In this document: in pieces, positions 1-8,274 of the stretch
How the letters are laid out: the number at the start of each line of letters is the position of its first letter
Numbering within the stretch: position 1 is the stretch's first letter
Source: Pseudomonadota bacterium
GTDB taxonomy: Bacteria; Pseudomonadota; Alphaproteobacteria; Rhizobiales; Rhizobiaceae
Direction of reading: 5' to 3'
Assembly (NCBI GenBank): GCA_023419995.1
Contig: JAEZXF010000276.1
Span: 1-10,157, forward strand
Length of the DNA: 10,157 nt
The notes under the pieces: generated by a model
Told to the model about the DNA's origin: nothing
The model's database searches: none
What the model saw: the letters and a program-made list of their open reading frames with translations, nothing else
Translations under genes and position numbers: made by a program

Positions 1-1692
<1,692 letters not shown>

Positions 1693-1710
1693 CGTCGGTC
1701 AGCGCCGCCT

Positions 1711-2865
1711 TCAGCTCGATTTCGGGAAGGTGCCCATGAACTTGCACAGGATCTGCAGCATCACCTCGTCGGCGCCGCCGCCGATGGAGGTGACGCGGCC
1801 GTCTCGGTAGATGCGCGAGACGAGGTTCTCCATCGTGTAGCCCATGCCGCCCCAGAACTGCAGGCAGCCGTCGGCCACCTCGCGGATGACGCGCCCGGCC
1901 TTCAGCTTGGCCATGGTGGCGACGCGGGTGGCATCCTCGCCGCGCACCACCATCTCGACCCCCTGCCACGACAGCGCCCTGAGCGCCGAGACCTCGGTCT
2001 GCATCTCGGCAAGCCGGTAGTGCACCCACTGGTTGTCGAGGATCGAGCGGCCGAACGCCTTGCGCTCGCGGGTGTAGTCGATGGTCATGTCGATGGCGCG
2101 CTGCGCCATCGCCCCGGCATTGAGCGAGCCCCACAGCCGCTCGTACTGGAACTGCTCCATCTGGTAGACGAAGCCCATGCCCTCCTCACCGATGCGGTTC
2201 CGCTGCGGCACGCGCACGCCGTCGAGGAAGATCTGCGCCGTGTCGGAGGCGTTCATCCCGATCTTCCGGATCTTGCGGGCGACGCTGACGCCCGGCGTCT
2301 TCATCGGCACCACGATCAGCGACTTGTTGCGGTGCGGCGCGCCGTCGGAGGTGTTGGCGAGCAGGCAGCAGAAATCGGCCTGCGTGCCGCTCGTCGTCCA
2401 CATCTTGCCGCCGTCGATGACGTAGTCGCCGCCGTCCTTTCGCGCCGTGGTGCGGATCGCGGCGACGTCCGAGCCGCCGCCGACTTCCGACACGCCGAGG
2501 CAGACGACCGCCTCGCCGCGGATCGCCGGCGTCAGGAACTCCTCGCGCAGCTCGGCGCTGCCGTGGCGGGCGAGCGCCGGCGTCCCCATGTCGGTCTGCA
2601 CGCCGATCGCCATCGGGATGCCGCCGCAGTCGATGGCGGCCAGCGCCTCGGCCAGCACCGCCGGATAGGAATAGTCGAGCCCGAGGCCGCCGTTCTCCGC
2701 CGGCTTGTCGAGGCCGAGCAGGCCGAGCTCACCCAGCTGGCCGAACACCTCGCGCGCCGGGAAGATCTCCTCCGCCTCCCAGCGGTCGACATGCGGGTTG
2801 ACCTTCTCGTTCGCCCAGCGGCGAACCGTGTCGCGGATCTGCTCGTGGTCCTGCGTCAGTTGCAT
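1711..2865 (-). CDS. Acyl-CoA dehydrogenase (isovaleryl-/citronellyl-CoA dehydrogenase-like)
   Basis: FAD-dependent acyl-CoA dehydrogenase of 384 residues, the normal family length, expected to introduce an alpha,beta double bond into an acyl-CoA and pass electrons to ETF. Seen: N-terminal helical domain (about 1-118), the FAD/substrate beta-domain signature CLGVSEVGGGSDVA (122-135) with WTTSGTQAD (156-164), and the C-terminal helical domain with RERKAFGRSI (266-275) and QFWGGMGYT (336-344). The usual C-terminal catalytic Glu (YEGT-type motif) is absent; SIGGG (360-364) stands there. A YERL motif (Glu242) occupies the helix-G position where isovaleryl-CoA and long-chain acyl-CoA dehydrogenases carry their base, so Glu242 is the inferred catalyst. 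The ATG at 2865 is supported by a GGGGGAGG ribosome site just upstream. It lies between the two carboxylase subunit genes (40 bases after one, 18 before the other), so it probably makes the carboxylase's substrate. Exact substrate unknown. Confidence 0.93.
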   Translation of the reverse strand: MQLTQDHEQIRDTVRRWANEKVNPHVDRWEAEEIFPAREVFGQLGELGLLGLDKPAENGGLGLDYSYPAVLAEALAAIDCGGIPMAIGVQTDMGTPALARHGSAELREEFLTPAIRGEAVVCLGVSEVGGGSDVAAIRTTARKDGGDYVIDGGKMWTTSGTQADFCCLLANTSDGAPHRNKSLIVVPMKTPGVSVARKIRKIGMNASDTAQIFLDGVRVPQRNRIGEEGMGFVYQMEQFQYERLWGSLNAGAMAQRAIDMTIDYTRERKAFGRSILDNQWVHYRLAEMQTEVSALRALSWQGVEMVVRGEDATRVATMAKLKAGRVIREVADGCLQFWGGMGYTMENLVSRIYRDGRVTSIGGGADEVMLQILCKFMGTFPKSS

Positions 2866-2905
2866 CGTATCCTCCCCCGTATCGCCGTCACGCCCCTTGT
2901 GCCTG

Positions 2906-4525
2906 TCATGGGCGCGCGACGGAAAACTGCATCGGCTGCGGCTGCCGCCGTTCCGCCTCGCGGCAGATGGCCAGCACGTTCGCCAGCACCGCGCGCGTGT
3001 CGCGCGGGTCGATCACCCCGTCGTCGAGAAGCTGCGCGCTGGTGGTGAACACGTCCATCTGCCGCTCGAAATGCTCGATGATGCGGCTCTTCATCATGTC
3101 GAGCTTGGCGTGGTCGACCTCGCCCTTGCGGCGCATGCCCGCCTCGGTGACGATGCGCATGGTCTCGGCCGCCTGCTCGCCGCCCATCACCGCCGTCTTG
3201 GCGTTGGGCCAGGAGAAGCAGAAGCGCGGGTGGAAGCCGCGTCCGCACATGCCGTAATTGCCGGCGCCGAACGACGCGCCGCAATAGAGCGTGATCTGCG
3301 GCACCGTGGCGTTGGTCACCGCCTGGATCATCTTCGAGCCGTGCTTGATGATGCCGCCCTGCTCGGCGTCGCGGCCGACCATGAAGCCGGTGGTGTTGTT
3401 GAGGTAGAGGATCGGCGTCCTCGACTGGCAGCACGCCTGGATGAAGTGGGTCGCCTTCGAGGCGCCGGCGCTGTCGATCGGGCCGTTGTTGGTGATGACG
3501 CCGACCGGCCAGCCCTCGATGGCGAAATGGCCGCAGACCGTGGCGCTGCCGTAGTTCTCGCCGAACTCGAGGAAGTCGGAGCCATCGGCGATGCGGGCGA
3601 TCACCTGCCGCATGTCGACCGGCCGCTTGTGGTCCATCGGCATGATGCCGAGAAGCTCCGCGGTGTCGTGGCGCGGCTCGGCGAAGGCGCGCTCGGCTTC
3701 GGCGGGGACGTCCTTGTCCCATGCGATCCGCGCCATGATCTCGCGGGCGATGCGGATGGCGTCGCGGTCGTCCTCGGCGAGGTAGTCGCCGAGGCCGGAG
3801 ATCGAGCTGTGCATCTCGGCCCCGCCCAGCTCCTCCTCGGTCGCCACCTCGCCGGTCGCGGCCTTGAGCAGCGGCGGGCCGGCGAGGAAGGCGCGCGAGC
3901 GGCCGCGCACCAGGATGATGTAGTCGGAAAGGCCGGTCTGGTAGGCCCCGCCGGCGGTGGACGAGCCGTGCGTGACGGTGACCACGGGCAGGCCCGCCGC
4001 CGACATGCGCGCCAGGTTGCGGAACGTCGAGCCGCCGTGGATGAAATCGGCGACGCGGTAGGTCATCAGGTTGGCGCCGGCGCTCTCGACGAGCTGAACG
4101 TAGGGCAGCTTGTTCTCGAGCGCGAGCTCCTGCGCCCGCAGGATCTTCTCCAGCCCCATCGGCTGCAGCGCGCCGGCGTCGATGCCTGAATCCGAGACGA
4201 GGACCATGCAGCGCGCGCCGCCGACGAAGCCGATGCCGGCGATGACGCCGCCGCCCGGCACGCTGCGTTCCGGGTCGGGCGTGTCCATGCCGAAGCCGGC
4301 GAGGCTGCACAGCTCGAGGAACGGCGCCCCTGCGTCGAGGAGCAGCGCCAGCCGGTCGCGTGGCAGGAGCTGCTGCCGCTTCTCGAACCGCTCGCGCGAC
4401 GCCGAGGATTTCGCCTCGGTGCGGCGGTTGAGGTCGTTCACCCGCTCGATCAGGGCGAGCATGCCGTCCCGGTTGGCCCGGAAGCCCTCGCTGGTCGTCG
4501 AAACGGTGGAGTCAATCACGGCCAT
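2906..4525 (-). CDS. Carboxyltransferase (beta) subunit of an acyl-CoA carboxylase, MCC/geranyl-CoA carboxylase type
   Basis: Beta subunit that moves CO2 from carboxybiotin to an acyl-CoA. It is 539 residues from the ATG at 4525, close to the roughly 535-540 of methylcrotonyl-CoA and geranyl-CoA carboxylase beta chains. The N-terminal crotonase-like half carries ESAGANL and the oxyanion loop GSSTAGGAY (187-195), followed by AGPPLLKAATGE and EELGGAEMH. The C-terminal half carries NNTTGFMVG and the second oxyanion loop GASFGAGNYGMCG (416-428). The FGAGNYGMCGR form is typical of the MCC/GCC branch rather than propionyl-CoA carboxylase. The reading frame stays open far upstream (to about 6520), but homology begins at MAVIDST, preceded by AGGACGAG about 6 bases before the ATG. 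It is first in a leftward operon with an acyl-CoA dehydrogenase and the alpha subunit. Geranyl- versus methylcrotonyl-CoA, or another beta-methyl-enoyl-CoA, cannot be settled by eye. Confidence 0.93.
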   Translation of the reverse strand: MAVIDSTVSTTSEGFRANRDGMLALIERVNDLNRRTEAKSSASRERFEKRQQLLPRDRLALLLDAGAPFLELCSLAGFGMDTPDPERSVPGGGVIAGIGFVGGARCMVLVSDSGIDAGALQPMGLEKILRAQELALENKLPYVQLVESAGANLMTYRVADFIHGGSTFRNLARMSAAGLPVVTVTHGSSTAGGAYQTGLSDYIILVRGRSRAFLAGPPLLKAATGEVATEEELGGAEMHSSISGLGDYLAEDDRDAIRIAREIMARIAWDKDVPAEAERAFAEPRHDTAELLGIMPMDHKRPVDMRQVIARIADGSDFLEFGENYGSATVCGHFAIEGWPVGVITNNGPIDSAGASKATHFIQACCQSRTPILYLNNTTGFMVGRDAEQGGIIKHGSKMIQAVTNATVPQITLYCGASFGAGNYGMCGRGFHPRFCFSWPNAKTAVMGGEQAAETMRIVTEAGMRRKGEVDHAKLDMMKSRIIEHFERQMDVFTTSAQLLDDGVIDPRDTRAVLANVLAICREAERRQPQPMQFSVARP

Positions 4526-4541
4526 GGGCACTCGTCCTGCT

Positions 4542-4582
4542 GTCCGCGAACGCCGCCCGCACGCGGACGGTGCCTTCGCGGA
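4542..4582. repeat. Overlapping inverted repeats in the leader of the carboxylase operon
   Basis: TCCGCGAA (4543-4550) is the exact reverse complement of TTCGCGGA (4575-4582). GTCCGCG (4542-4548) is also the exact reverse complement of CGCGGAC (4562-4568). The left arm can therefore pair with either right arm but not both. The set ends about 16 bases upstream of the carboxyltransferase ATG. It could be an operator with three half-sites or alternative leader RNA hairpins. In such GC-rich DNA chance pairing is a real alternative. Confidence 0.35.
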
Positions 4583-4704
4583 GGGGAAACTAGGCGGCGG
4601 GGCGGGGCCGATCTTGCGTCGACTCGCTGGCCTTCGTCCATCCCGCGCCCGTGGTTGAGGGCGGGCGAGCGCGGCACGGGTCGGGTAGTTGACGCGGGCA
4701 ATGC

Positions 4705-4716
4705 TCCACGCGTGGA
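4705..4716. promoter_or_regulatory. 12-base perfect palindrome, candidate operator
   Basis: TCCACGCGTGGA reads identically on both strands. It lies in the middle of the divergent control region, 10 bases after a TTGACG -35-like hexamer, so a bound protein could block that promoter. Its half-sites TCCA/TGGA recur, with five rather than four bases between them, in two dyads upstream of the TRAP operon. In a region this GC-rich, one palindrome of this length is not by itself statistically striking. Confidence 0.35.
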
Positions 4717-4813
4717 AGCGCCCGGCCGGTGTGCCAGCGAGTTGTCGCAAGAACGGGTCCGCAGCATGGAATAGGGTCGCGCCGACGCATGTGCAGGAAA
4801 AGGGGAGCCCGCG

Positions 4814-5995
4814 ATGGCCGAAGGACTGTTCGAACGCGCCGCCGGCCTGGGCCTGCTGCGCGAGGAGCATGTCGCGCTGCGCGATACGGTGCGCGGCTTC
4901 GTCGCGCGCGAGATCGTGCCCCACGTCGCCGAATGGGAGGAGGCGCGCCGCCTGCCGCGCGCGCTCTTCCGCAAGGCGGCCGAGGTCGGCCTGCAGGGGC
5001 TGATCTTTCCCGAGGCGCTGGGCGGCTCGGGCGGCGACTTCCTGATGCAGATCGTCGCCAGCGAGGAGATCGCCCGCGCCGGCGCCGGCGGGGTGTGCGC
5101 CTCGCTCGGCTCCTACATGATCGGCCTGCCGCCCATCGTGAAGCTCGGCAGCCCCGAGATCCTGGAGGCCTACGCGAAGCCGATCATCGCCGGCGAGAAG
5201 AGCGCCGCCCTGGCCGTGACCGAGCCGGGCGGCGGCTCCGACGTCGCGGCGCTGCGCACCGCGGCGCGGCGCGAGGGCGCCCACTACGTCGTCAACGGCG
5301 AGAAGCCCTTCATCACCTCCGGCATGCAGGCCGACGTGTTCACCGTCGCCGTGCGCACGGACCCGCAGTCGCGCGGGCCGAGCGGCATCTCCTTCCTCGT
5401 CGTCGACGGCGACGCGCGGGGGCTGGAGCGCACCGAACTGCACAAGATGGGCTGGCACGCCTCCGACACCGCGCATCTGACCTTCCGCGATGTGCGCGTG
5501 CCGGCGGGGAACCTGCTCGGCCGCGAGCACGAAGGCTTCCACGCCGTGATGCTCAACTTCAACGACGAGCGACTCACCCTCGCGGCGCAGGCGGTCGGCG
5601 CGGCGGAGGCCTGCTTCATCGAGGCCGCCGCCTGGGCGCGGGAGCGCCAGACCTTCGGCCGCCCGCTGATCGAGAACCAGGTGATCCGCCACAAGCTGGT
5701 CGACATGGCGATGCAGATCGACGCCGCCCGCACGCTGCTCTACGACGTGGTCGAGCGGCGCATGGTCGAGGCGGATGCGCTGCCCGTCCACGTCGCCCGC
5801 ACGGCGATGGCCAAGATCACGGCGACCAACGCCGTCTTCGACGTCGCCAACAGCGCGGTGCAGATCCTCGGCGGCATGGGCTATATGCGCGGCACGGTCT
5901 CCGAGCGGGTGTTCCGCGAGACCAAGGTGCTGTCCATCGGCGGCGGCGGCGACGAGATCCTCAAGGACCTCGCCGCGCGGCAGATGAACCTGTGA
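4814..5995 (+). CDS. Acyl-CoA dehydrogenase, second paralogue
   Basis: FAD-dependent acyl-CoA dehydrogenase, 393 residues, cytoplasmic, expected to oxidise an acyl-CoA to its 2-enoyl form with ETF as acceptor. Seen: N-terminal helical domain (1-130), signature ALAVTEPGGGSDVA (132-145), FITSGMQAD (166-174), mid-domain HKMGWHASDTA (210-220), and the C-terminal domain with RERQTFGRPL (276-285) and QILGGMGYMRG (350-360). Like the leftward paralogue it lacks the YEGT-type Glu, having SIGGGG at 374-379, and instead carries DERL (Glu252) in helix G, the base position of isovaleryl-CoA dehydrogenase. The ATG at 4814 follows AAAAGGGGAG with good spacing. It appears to be a single-gene rightward unit, since hairpins follow its stop and the next gene starts 373 bases on. 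The two dehydrogenases share the fold but are clearly diverged, so they probably act on different intermediates of one pathway. Confidence 0.93.
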   Translation: MAEGLFERAAGLGLLREEHVALRDTVRGFVAREIVPHVAEWEEARRLPRALFRKAAEVGLQGLIFPEALGGSGGDFLMQIVASEEIARAGAGGVCASLGSYMIGLPPIVKLGSPEILEAYAKPIIAGEKSAALAVTEPGGGSDVAALRTAARREGAHYVVNGEKPFITSGMQADVFTVAVRTDPQSRGPSGISFLVVDGDARGLERTELHKMGWHASDTAHLTFRDVRVPAGNLLGREHEGFHAVMLNFNDERLTLAAQAVGAAEACFIEAAAWARERQTFGRPLIENQVIRHKLVDMAMQIDAARTLLYDVVERRMVEADALPVHVARTAMAKITATNAVFDVANSAVQILGGMGYMRGTVSERVFRETKVLSIGGGGDEILKDLAARQMNL

Positions 5996-6001
5996 CCGCC
6001 C

Positions 6002-6026
6002 GCTGACCCGCGCCGCGCGCGTCAGC
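6002..6026 (+). terminator. Hairpin just after the acyl-CoA dehydrogenase stop
   Basis: GCTGAC (6002-6007) pairs with GTCAGC (6021-6026). After a one-base mismatch, CGCG (6009-6012) pairs with CGCG (6016-6019), leaving a three-base loop. It begins seven bases after the TGA. No T-run follows, so it may be an RNA 3'-end stabiliser or a weak terminator rather than a classical intrinsic terminator. Confidence 0.4.
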
Positions 6027-6071
6027 CGCTCCGAAAAACCCCGTTCCTCCCGTGCGTCTTCCCCCGCGGCA

Positions 6072-6130
6072 GTGCCGCCGGAGACGGTTGCCGCCGTCGC
6101 GGCAAAGAGGACCGGCGGTGCGTTTCTTTC
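6072..6130 (+). terminator. Nested hairpin followed by a T-rich tract, candidate intrinsic terminator
   Basis: The inner stem TTGCCGC (6088-6094) and GCGGCAA (6099-6105) is a perfect seven-base pair with loop CGTC. The outer stem CCGCCGG (6075-6081) and CCGGCGG (6112-6118) is also perfect and can extend to 6072/6121 with G-U pairs. TTTCTTT follows at 6123-6129. The whole would end rightward transcription from the acyl-CoA dehydrogenase before the TRAP promoter. The symmetric six-by-six internal loop is unusual for a terminator, so a structured regulatory RNA is an alternative. Confidence 0.45.
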
Positions 6131-6150
6131 CCTAAAGGCAGTTCGCAGAC

Positions 6151-6167
6151 GGTCCATGATGTGGATC
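6151..6167. promoter_or_regulatory. Upstream copy of a repeated dyad, candidate operator O1
   Basis: GGTCCATGATGTGGATC contains TCCA and TGGA as inverted half-sites separated by five bases. Twelve of its first fifteen bases recur at 6234-6248. The two copies start 83 bases apart, close to eight helical turns. This suggests a dimeric regulator bound at both places, possibly with DNA looping. The binding protein is unknown. Confidence 0.5.
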
Positions 6168-6194
6168 GTGTAACGATGTTTGTCTTGTACGATC
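6164..6194. promoter_or_regulatory. Second type of dyad sites, possible GntR-like operator
   Basis: ATCGT-GTA-ACGAT (6165-6177) is a perfect inverted repeat with a three-base centre. GATCGTGTAA (6164-6173) is also matched by TTGTACGATC (6185-6194) in inverted orientation at eight of ten positions. TTGTAC-type cores are common in operators of GntR/FCD regulators that often govern TRAP operons, but that link is only by general resemblance. Confidence 0.35.
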
Positions 6195-6230
6195 GCCTGA
6201 TCTGTGCCAGCACATGGAACGGGAGAAAAG

Positions 6231-6252
6231 ATAGGTCCATATAGTGGACTAT
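6231..6252 (+). promoter_or_regulatory. Promoter-overlapping dyad for the TRAP operon, candidate operator O2 with -10 box
   Basis: ATAGGTCCA (6231-6239) faces TGGACTAT (6245-6252), an eight-base inverted repeat with one extra G in the left arm. The TATAGT hexamer at 6240-6245, five of six matches to the sigma-70 -10 consensus, sits in the centre. No good -35 hexamer is found 16-18 bases upstream, as expected of an activator-dependent or non-canonical promoter. Transcription from here would give a leader of about 115 bases before the ATG at 6369. A protein bound to the dyad would cover the -10 box. Confidence 0.45.
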
Positions 6253-6368
6253 CGGGCGAAGATGCTTGCCGGAATCCGAGGGGGCCGGCCGGGTATCTCG
6301 CCGAGGCGCGCGGATGTCTGGCGAGGATCTGCACCGCGCGGCTGCGAGAAGGGGGAGGAGGGACGCGC

Positions 6369-8237
6369 ATGGCCGCCGTCAACGAGGAAGAGCTTTCCGT
6401 CGAAACCCAGTCCGAGGTGATCGGCGCGCGTGCCGGCTCGCTGCTGATGCGGCCGGTCGAGGTGGTCGCGTCGATCCTCCTGGTCGTCATCGTCGGCCTG
6501 CTGCTGACAGGGGTCTTCACGCGCTACGTGCTGCACACGCCGGTGGTGTGGATCGACGAGGCGGCCTCGATCTCCTTCCTCTGGCTGGCCATGCTGGGAT
6601 CGGCCATCGCCGTCGACCGCAACGAGCATCTGCGCCTCACCGTCTTCCTCAACCTTTTCCCCGAGCGCTGGCGCGGGCTGATCGACACGCTGGCCATGCT
6701 GATCGCGGTGACGGTTCTCGCCGTGCTCCTCCTGCCCGCGGTCGAGTATGTCCGAGAGGAATCCTACGTCACCTCGGCCGCGCTCAAGATTCCCGTCAGC
6801 TACCGGGTCTCGGCCATCATCGTCGGCATCGTGCTGATGATCCTGGTCGCGCTCGGCCATGTCGTGCGCACCGCTGCCAGGCGGGAGATCGTCACCTCGC
6901 TCGTCATCATCGCCCTCGTCGGCGGCCTCGGCTGGATGCTGTCGCCGTTCTTCATGGGCCTCGGCTATCTCAACATCCTGATCTTCCTCGTCGGCGTGGC
7001 GGCGTTCTGCCTCGTGCTCGGCGTGCCGATCGCCTTCTGCTTCGGCATGGGCACGATCGGCTTCCTCGCGCTGACCACCCACGTGCCGATGATCGTCATG
7101 ATCGGCCGCATGGACGAGGGCATGTCGAGCCTGATCCTCTTGTCGGTACCGATCTTCGTCCTGCTCGGCTGCATCCTCGACGCCACCGGCATGGGCAAGG
7201 CCATCGTCGACTTCATGGCCTCGCTGCTCGGCCACGTGAAGGCCGGCATGTCCTACGTGCTGCTCGGCTCGCTGTTCCTGGTCTCCGGCATCTCCGGCTC
7301 CAAGGTTTCCGACATGGCGACGGTCGCCCCGGCGCTGTTCCCGGAGATGAAGCGGCGCGGCCACAAGCCCAAGGAGATGATCGCGCTGCTCGCCACCGGC
7401 GCGGCCATGGCCGACACGGTGCCGCCGTCGATCGTGCTGATCGTGCTCGGCTCCGTCGCCGGCGTGTCCATCGCGGCGCTGTTCACCTCCGGCTTCGTCA
7501 TCGCCATGGTGCTGCTGCTGGCGCTCGCCGTCCTCGCCCGCTGGAAGGCGCGCGGCGAGAGCATGGAAGGCGTCAGGCGCGCCCCGTTCAAGCTGAGGCG
7601 GACGGCGCTGCTGGTCGCCGCGCCCGCGCTCCTCCTGCCCTTCATCATCCGCGGCGCGGTCGGCGGCGGCATCGCCACCGCCACAGAGGTGTCGACCATC
7701 GCCGTGCTCTATGCCTTCGTCATCGGCATCGTGCTCTACGGCGGCATCCGGCCGGCCAAGATCTACGCCATGCTGGTCGAGACGGCGGCCCTGTCGGGCG
7801 CCATCCTGCTCATCCTCGGCACGGCCTCGGCCATGGCCTGGGCGCTGACCCAGACCGGCTTCGCCCACCAGCTCGCCGGCTACATGCGCGAGCTGCCCGG
7901 CGGCTGGTTCGCCTACATGCTGGTCAGCATCGCGGTGTTCATCGTGCTAGGCTGCGTGCTGGAGGGGCTTCCGGCCATCGTGCTGATGGCGCCGCTGATG
8001 TTCCCCATCGCCAAGCAGCTCGGCATCCACGACGTGCACTACGCGATGGTCGTGGTCACGGCGATGAATGTCGGCCTGATGGCCCCGCCGATCGGCATCG
8101 GCTTCTACATCGCCTGCAAGATCGGCAACGTCTCGCCCGACGAGGCGATGGGCGCGATCTGGCCCTATATCGGCGCGCTCATCGTCGGCCTGCTCATCAT
8201 CGCCGCCGTGCCCGCGCTGTCGATCGCCTACCTCTAG
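6369..8237 (+). CDS. dctQM: TRAP transporter fused small-large membrane subunit (DctQ-DctM)
   Basis: Inner-membrane permease of a tripartite ATP-independent periplasmic transporter, driving Na+- or H+-coupled uptake of an organic acid delivered by DctP. It has 622 residues. The DctQ part (about 28-170) has four membrane helices and the family pattern RYV (52-54), Trp61, Glu64 and FLWLAMLG (70-77). Another hydrophobic segment (about 175-196) may be the linker helix known from fused QM proteins. The DctM part (about 200-622) carries VPIFVLLG, the conserved SGISGSKVSDMA loop (about residues 305-316), its inverted-repeat counterpart around GLMAPPIGIGFY near the C-terminus, and many further helices. 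The ATG at 6369 is preceded six bases away by GGGGGAGGAGGG. The frame is open upstream to 6204, but that extension lacks family similarity. dctP follows 37 bases downstream. The family is certain; the substrate cannot be predicted. Confidence 0.93.
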   Translation: MAAVNEEELSVETQSEVIGARAGSLLMRPVEVVASILLVVIVGLLLTGVFTRYVLHTPVVWIDEAASISFLWLAMLGSAIAVDRNEHLRLTVFLNLFPERWRGLIDTLAMLIAVTVLAVLLLPAVEYVREESYVTSAALKIPVSYRVSAIIVGIVLMILVALGHVVRTAARREIVTSLVIIALVGGLGWMLSPFFMGLGYLNILIFLVGVAAFCLVLGVPIAFCFGMGTIGFLALTTHVPMIVMIGRMDEGMSSLILLSVPIFVLLGCILDATGMGKAIVDFMASLLGHVKAGMSYVLLGSLFLVSGISGSKVSDMATVAPALFPEMKRRGHKPKEMIALLATGAAMADTVPPSIVLIVLGSVAGVSIAALFTSGFVIAMVLLLALAVLARWKARGESMEGVRRAPFKLRRTALLVAAPALLLPFIIRGAVGGGIATATEVSTIAVLYAFVIGIVLYGGIRPAKIYAMLVETAALSGAILLILGTASAMAWALTQTGFAHQLAGYMRELPGGWFAYMLVSIAVFIVLGCVLEGLPAIVLMAPLMFPIAKQLGIHDVHYAMVVVTAMNVGLMAPPIGIGFYIACKIGNVSPDEAMGAIWPYIGALIVGLLIIAAVPALSIAYL

Positions 8238-8274
8238 CTTCAAGCACCGTCATGCAACCAAGGAGGAAACTTGC

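Larger units (their letters stand above)
4526..4813. promoter_or_regulatory. Divergent promoter/operator region between the carboxylase operon and the rightward acyl-CoA dehydrogenase
   Basis: These 288 bases separate two genes transcribed away from each other, so both promoters should lie here. Seen: inverted repeats close to the leftward start (4542-4582), a TTGACG -35-like hexamer at 4689-4694 without a convincing -10 partner, a perfect 12-base palindrome at 4705-4716, and a good ribosome site AAAAGGGGAG just before the ATG at 4814. No protein-coding frame here is convincing. Shared control of the two transcription units by one regulator is an inference from the divergent layout. No regulator gene is present in the window. 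Confidence 0.6.
5996..6368 (+). other. Non-coding stretch between the acyl-CoA dehydrogenase and TRAP genes
   Basis: No convincing gene is seen in these 373 bases. The first part (to about 6130) holds inverted repeats that look like transcription termination signals. From about 6120 to 6260 the DNA is visibly richer in A/T than its surroundings and contains several dyad sites and a TATAGT hexamer, as expected of a promoter. The last 110 bases would be the untranslated leader of the TRAP operon and return to high GC. The TRAP reading frame is open back to 6204 here, but nothing in the extra residues resembles the family. Confidence 0.6.

Noticed and set aside
4110..4658. 182-codon + strand frame over the carboxyltransferase start
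   Set aside because: Antisense shadow of the carboxyltransferase N-terminus; composition is typical of a frame-shifted GC-rich gene.
4689..4717. TTGACG as -35 of a sigma-70 promoter for the rightward acyl-CoA dehydrogenase
   Set aside because: At 16-18 bases downstream the sequence (CGTGGA, GTGGAA or TGGAAG) is a poor -10, so no promoter is claimed as a feature.
6022..6240. 72-codon minus-strand frame in the intergenic region
   Set aside because: No recognisable domain, no ribosome site, and it covers hairpins and operator-like dyads.
6281..6325. GGCCGGCC palindrome and CTCGCC/GGCGAG stem in the TRAP leader as a riboswitch
   Set aside because: Short, with a 17-base loop and no match to a known riboswitch core that I can recognise; expected by chance in GC-rich sequence.
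6204..6368. N-terminal extension of the TRAP permease frame
   Set aside because: No similarity to DctQ, no good ribosome site, and it overlaps the O2 dyad and -10-like box. The ATG at 6369 has a strong Shine-Dalgarno.
4526..6520. Upstream extension of the carboxyltransferase frame to 6520 (1204 codons in total)
   Set aside because: Family similarity begins at the ATG at 4525, which has a ribosome site. The extension is antisense to a complete acyl-CoA dehydrogenase gene and has shadow-like composition.
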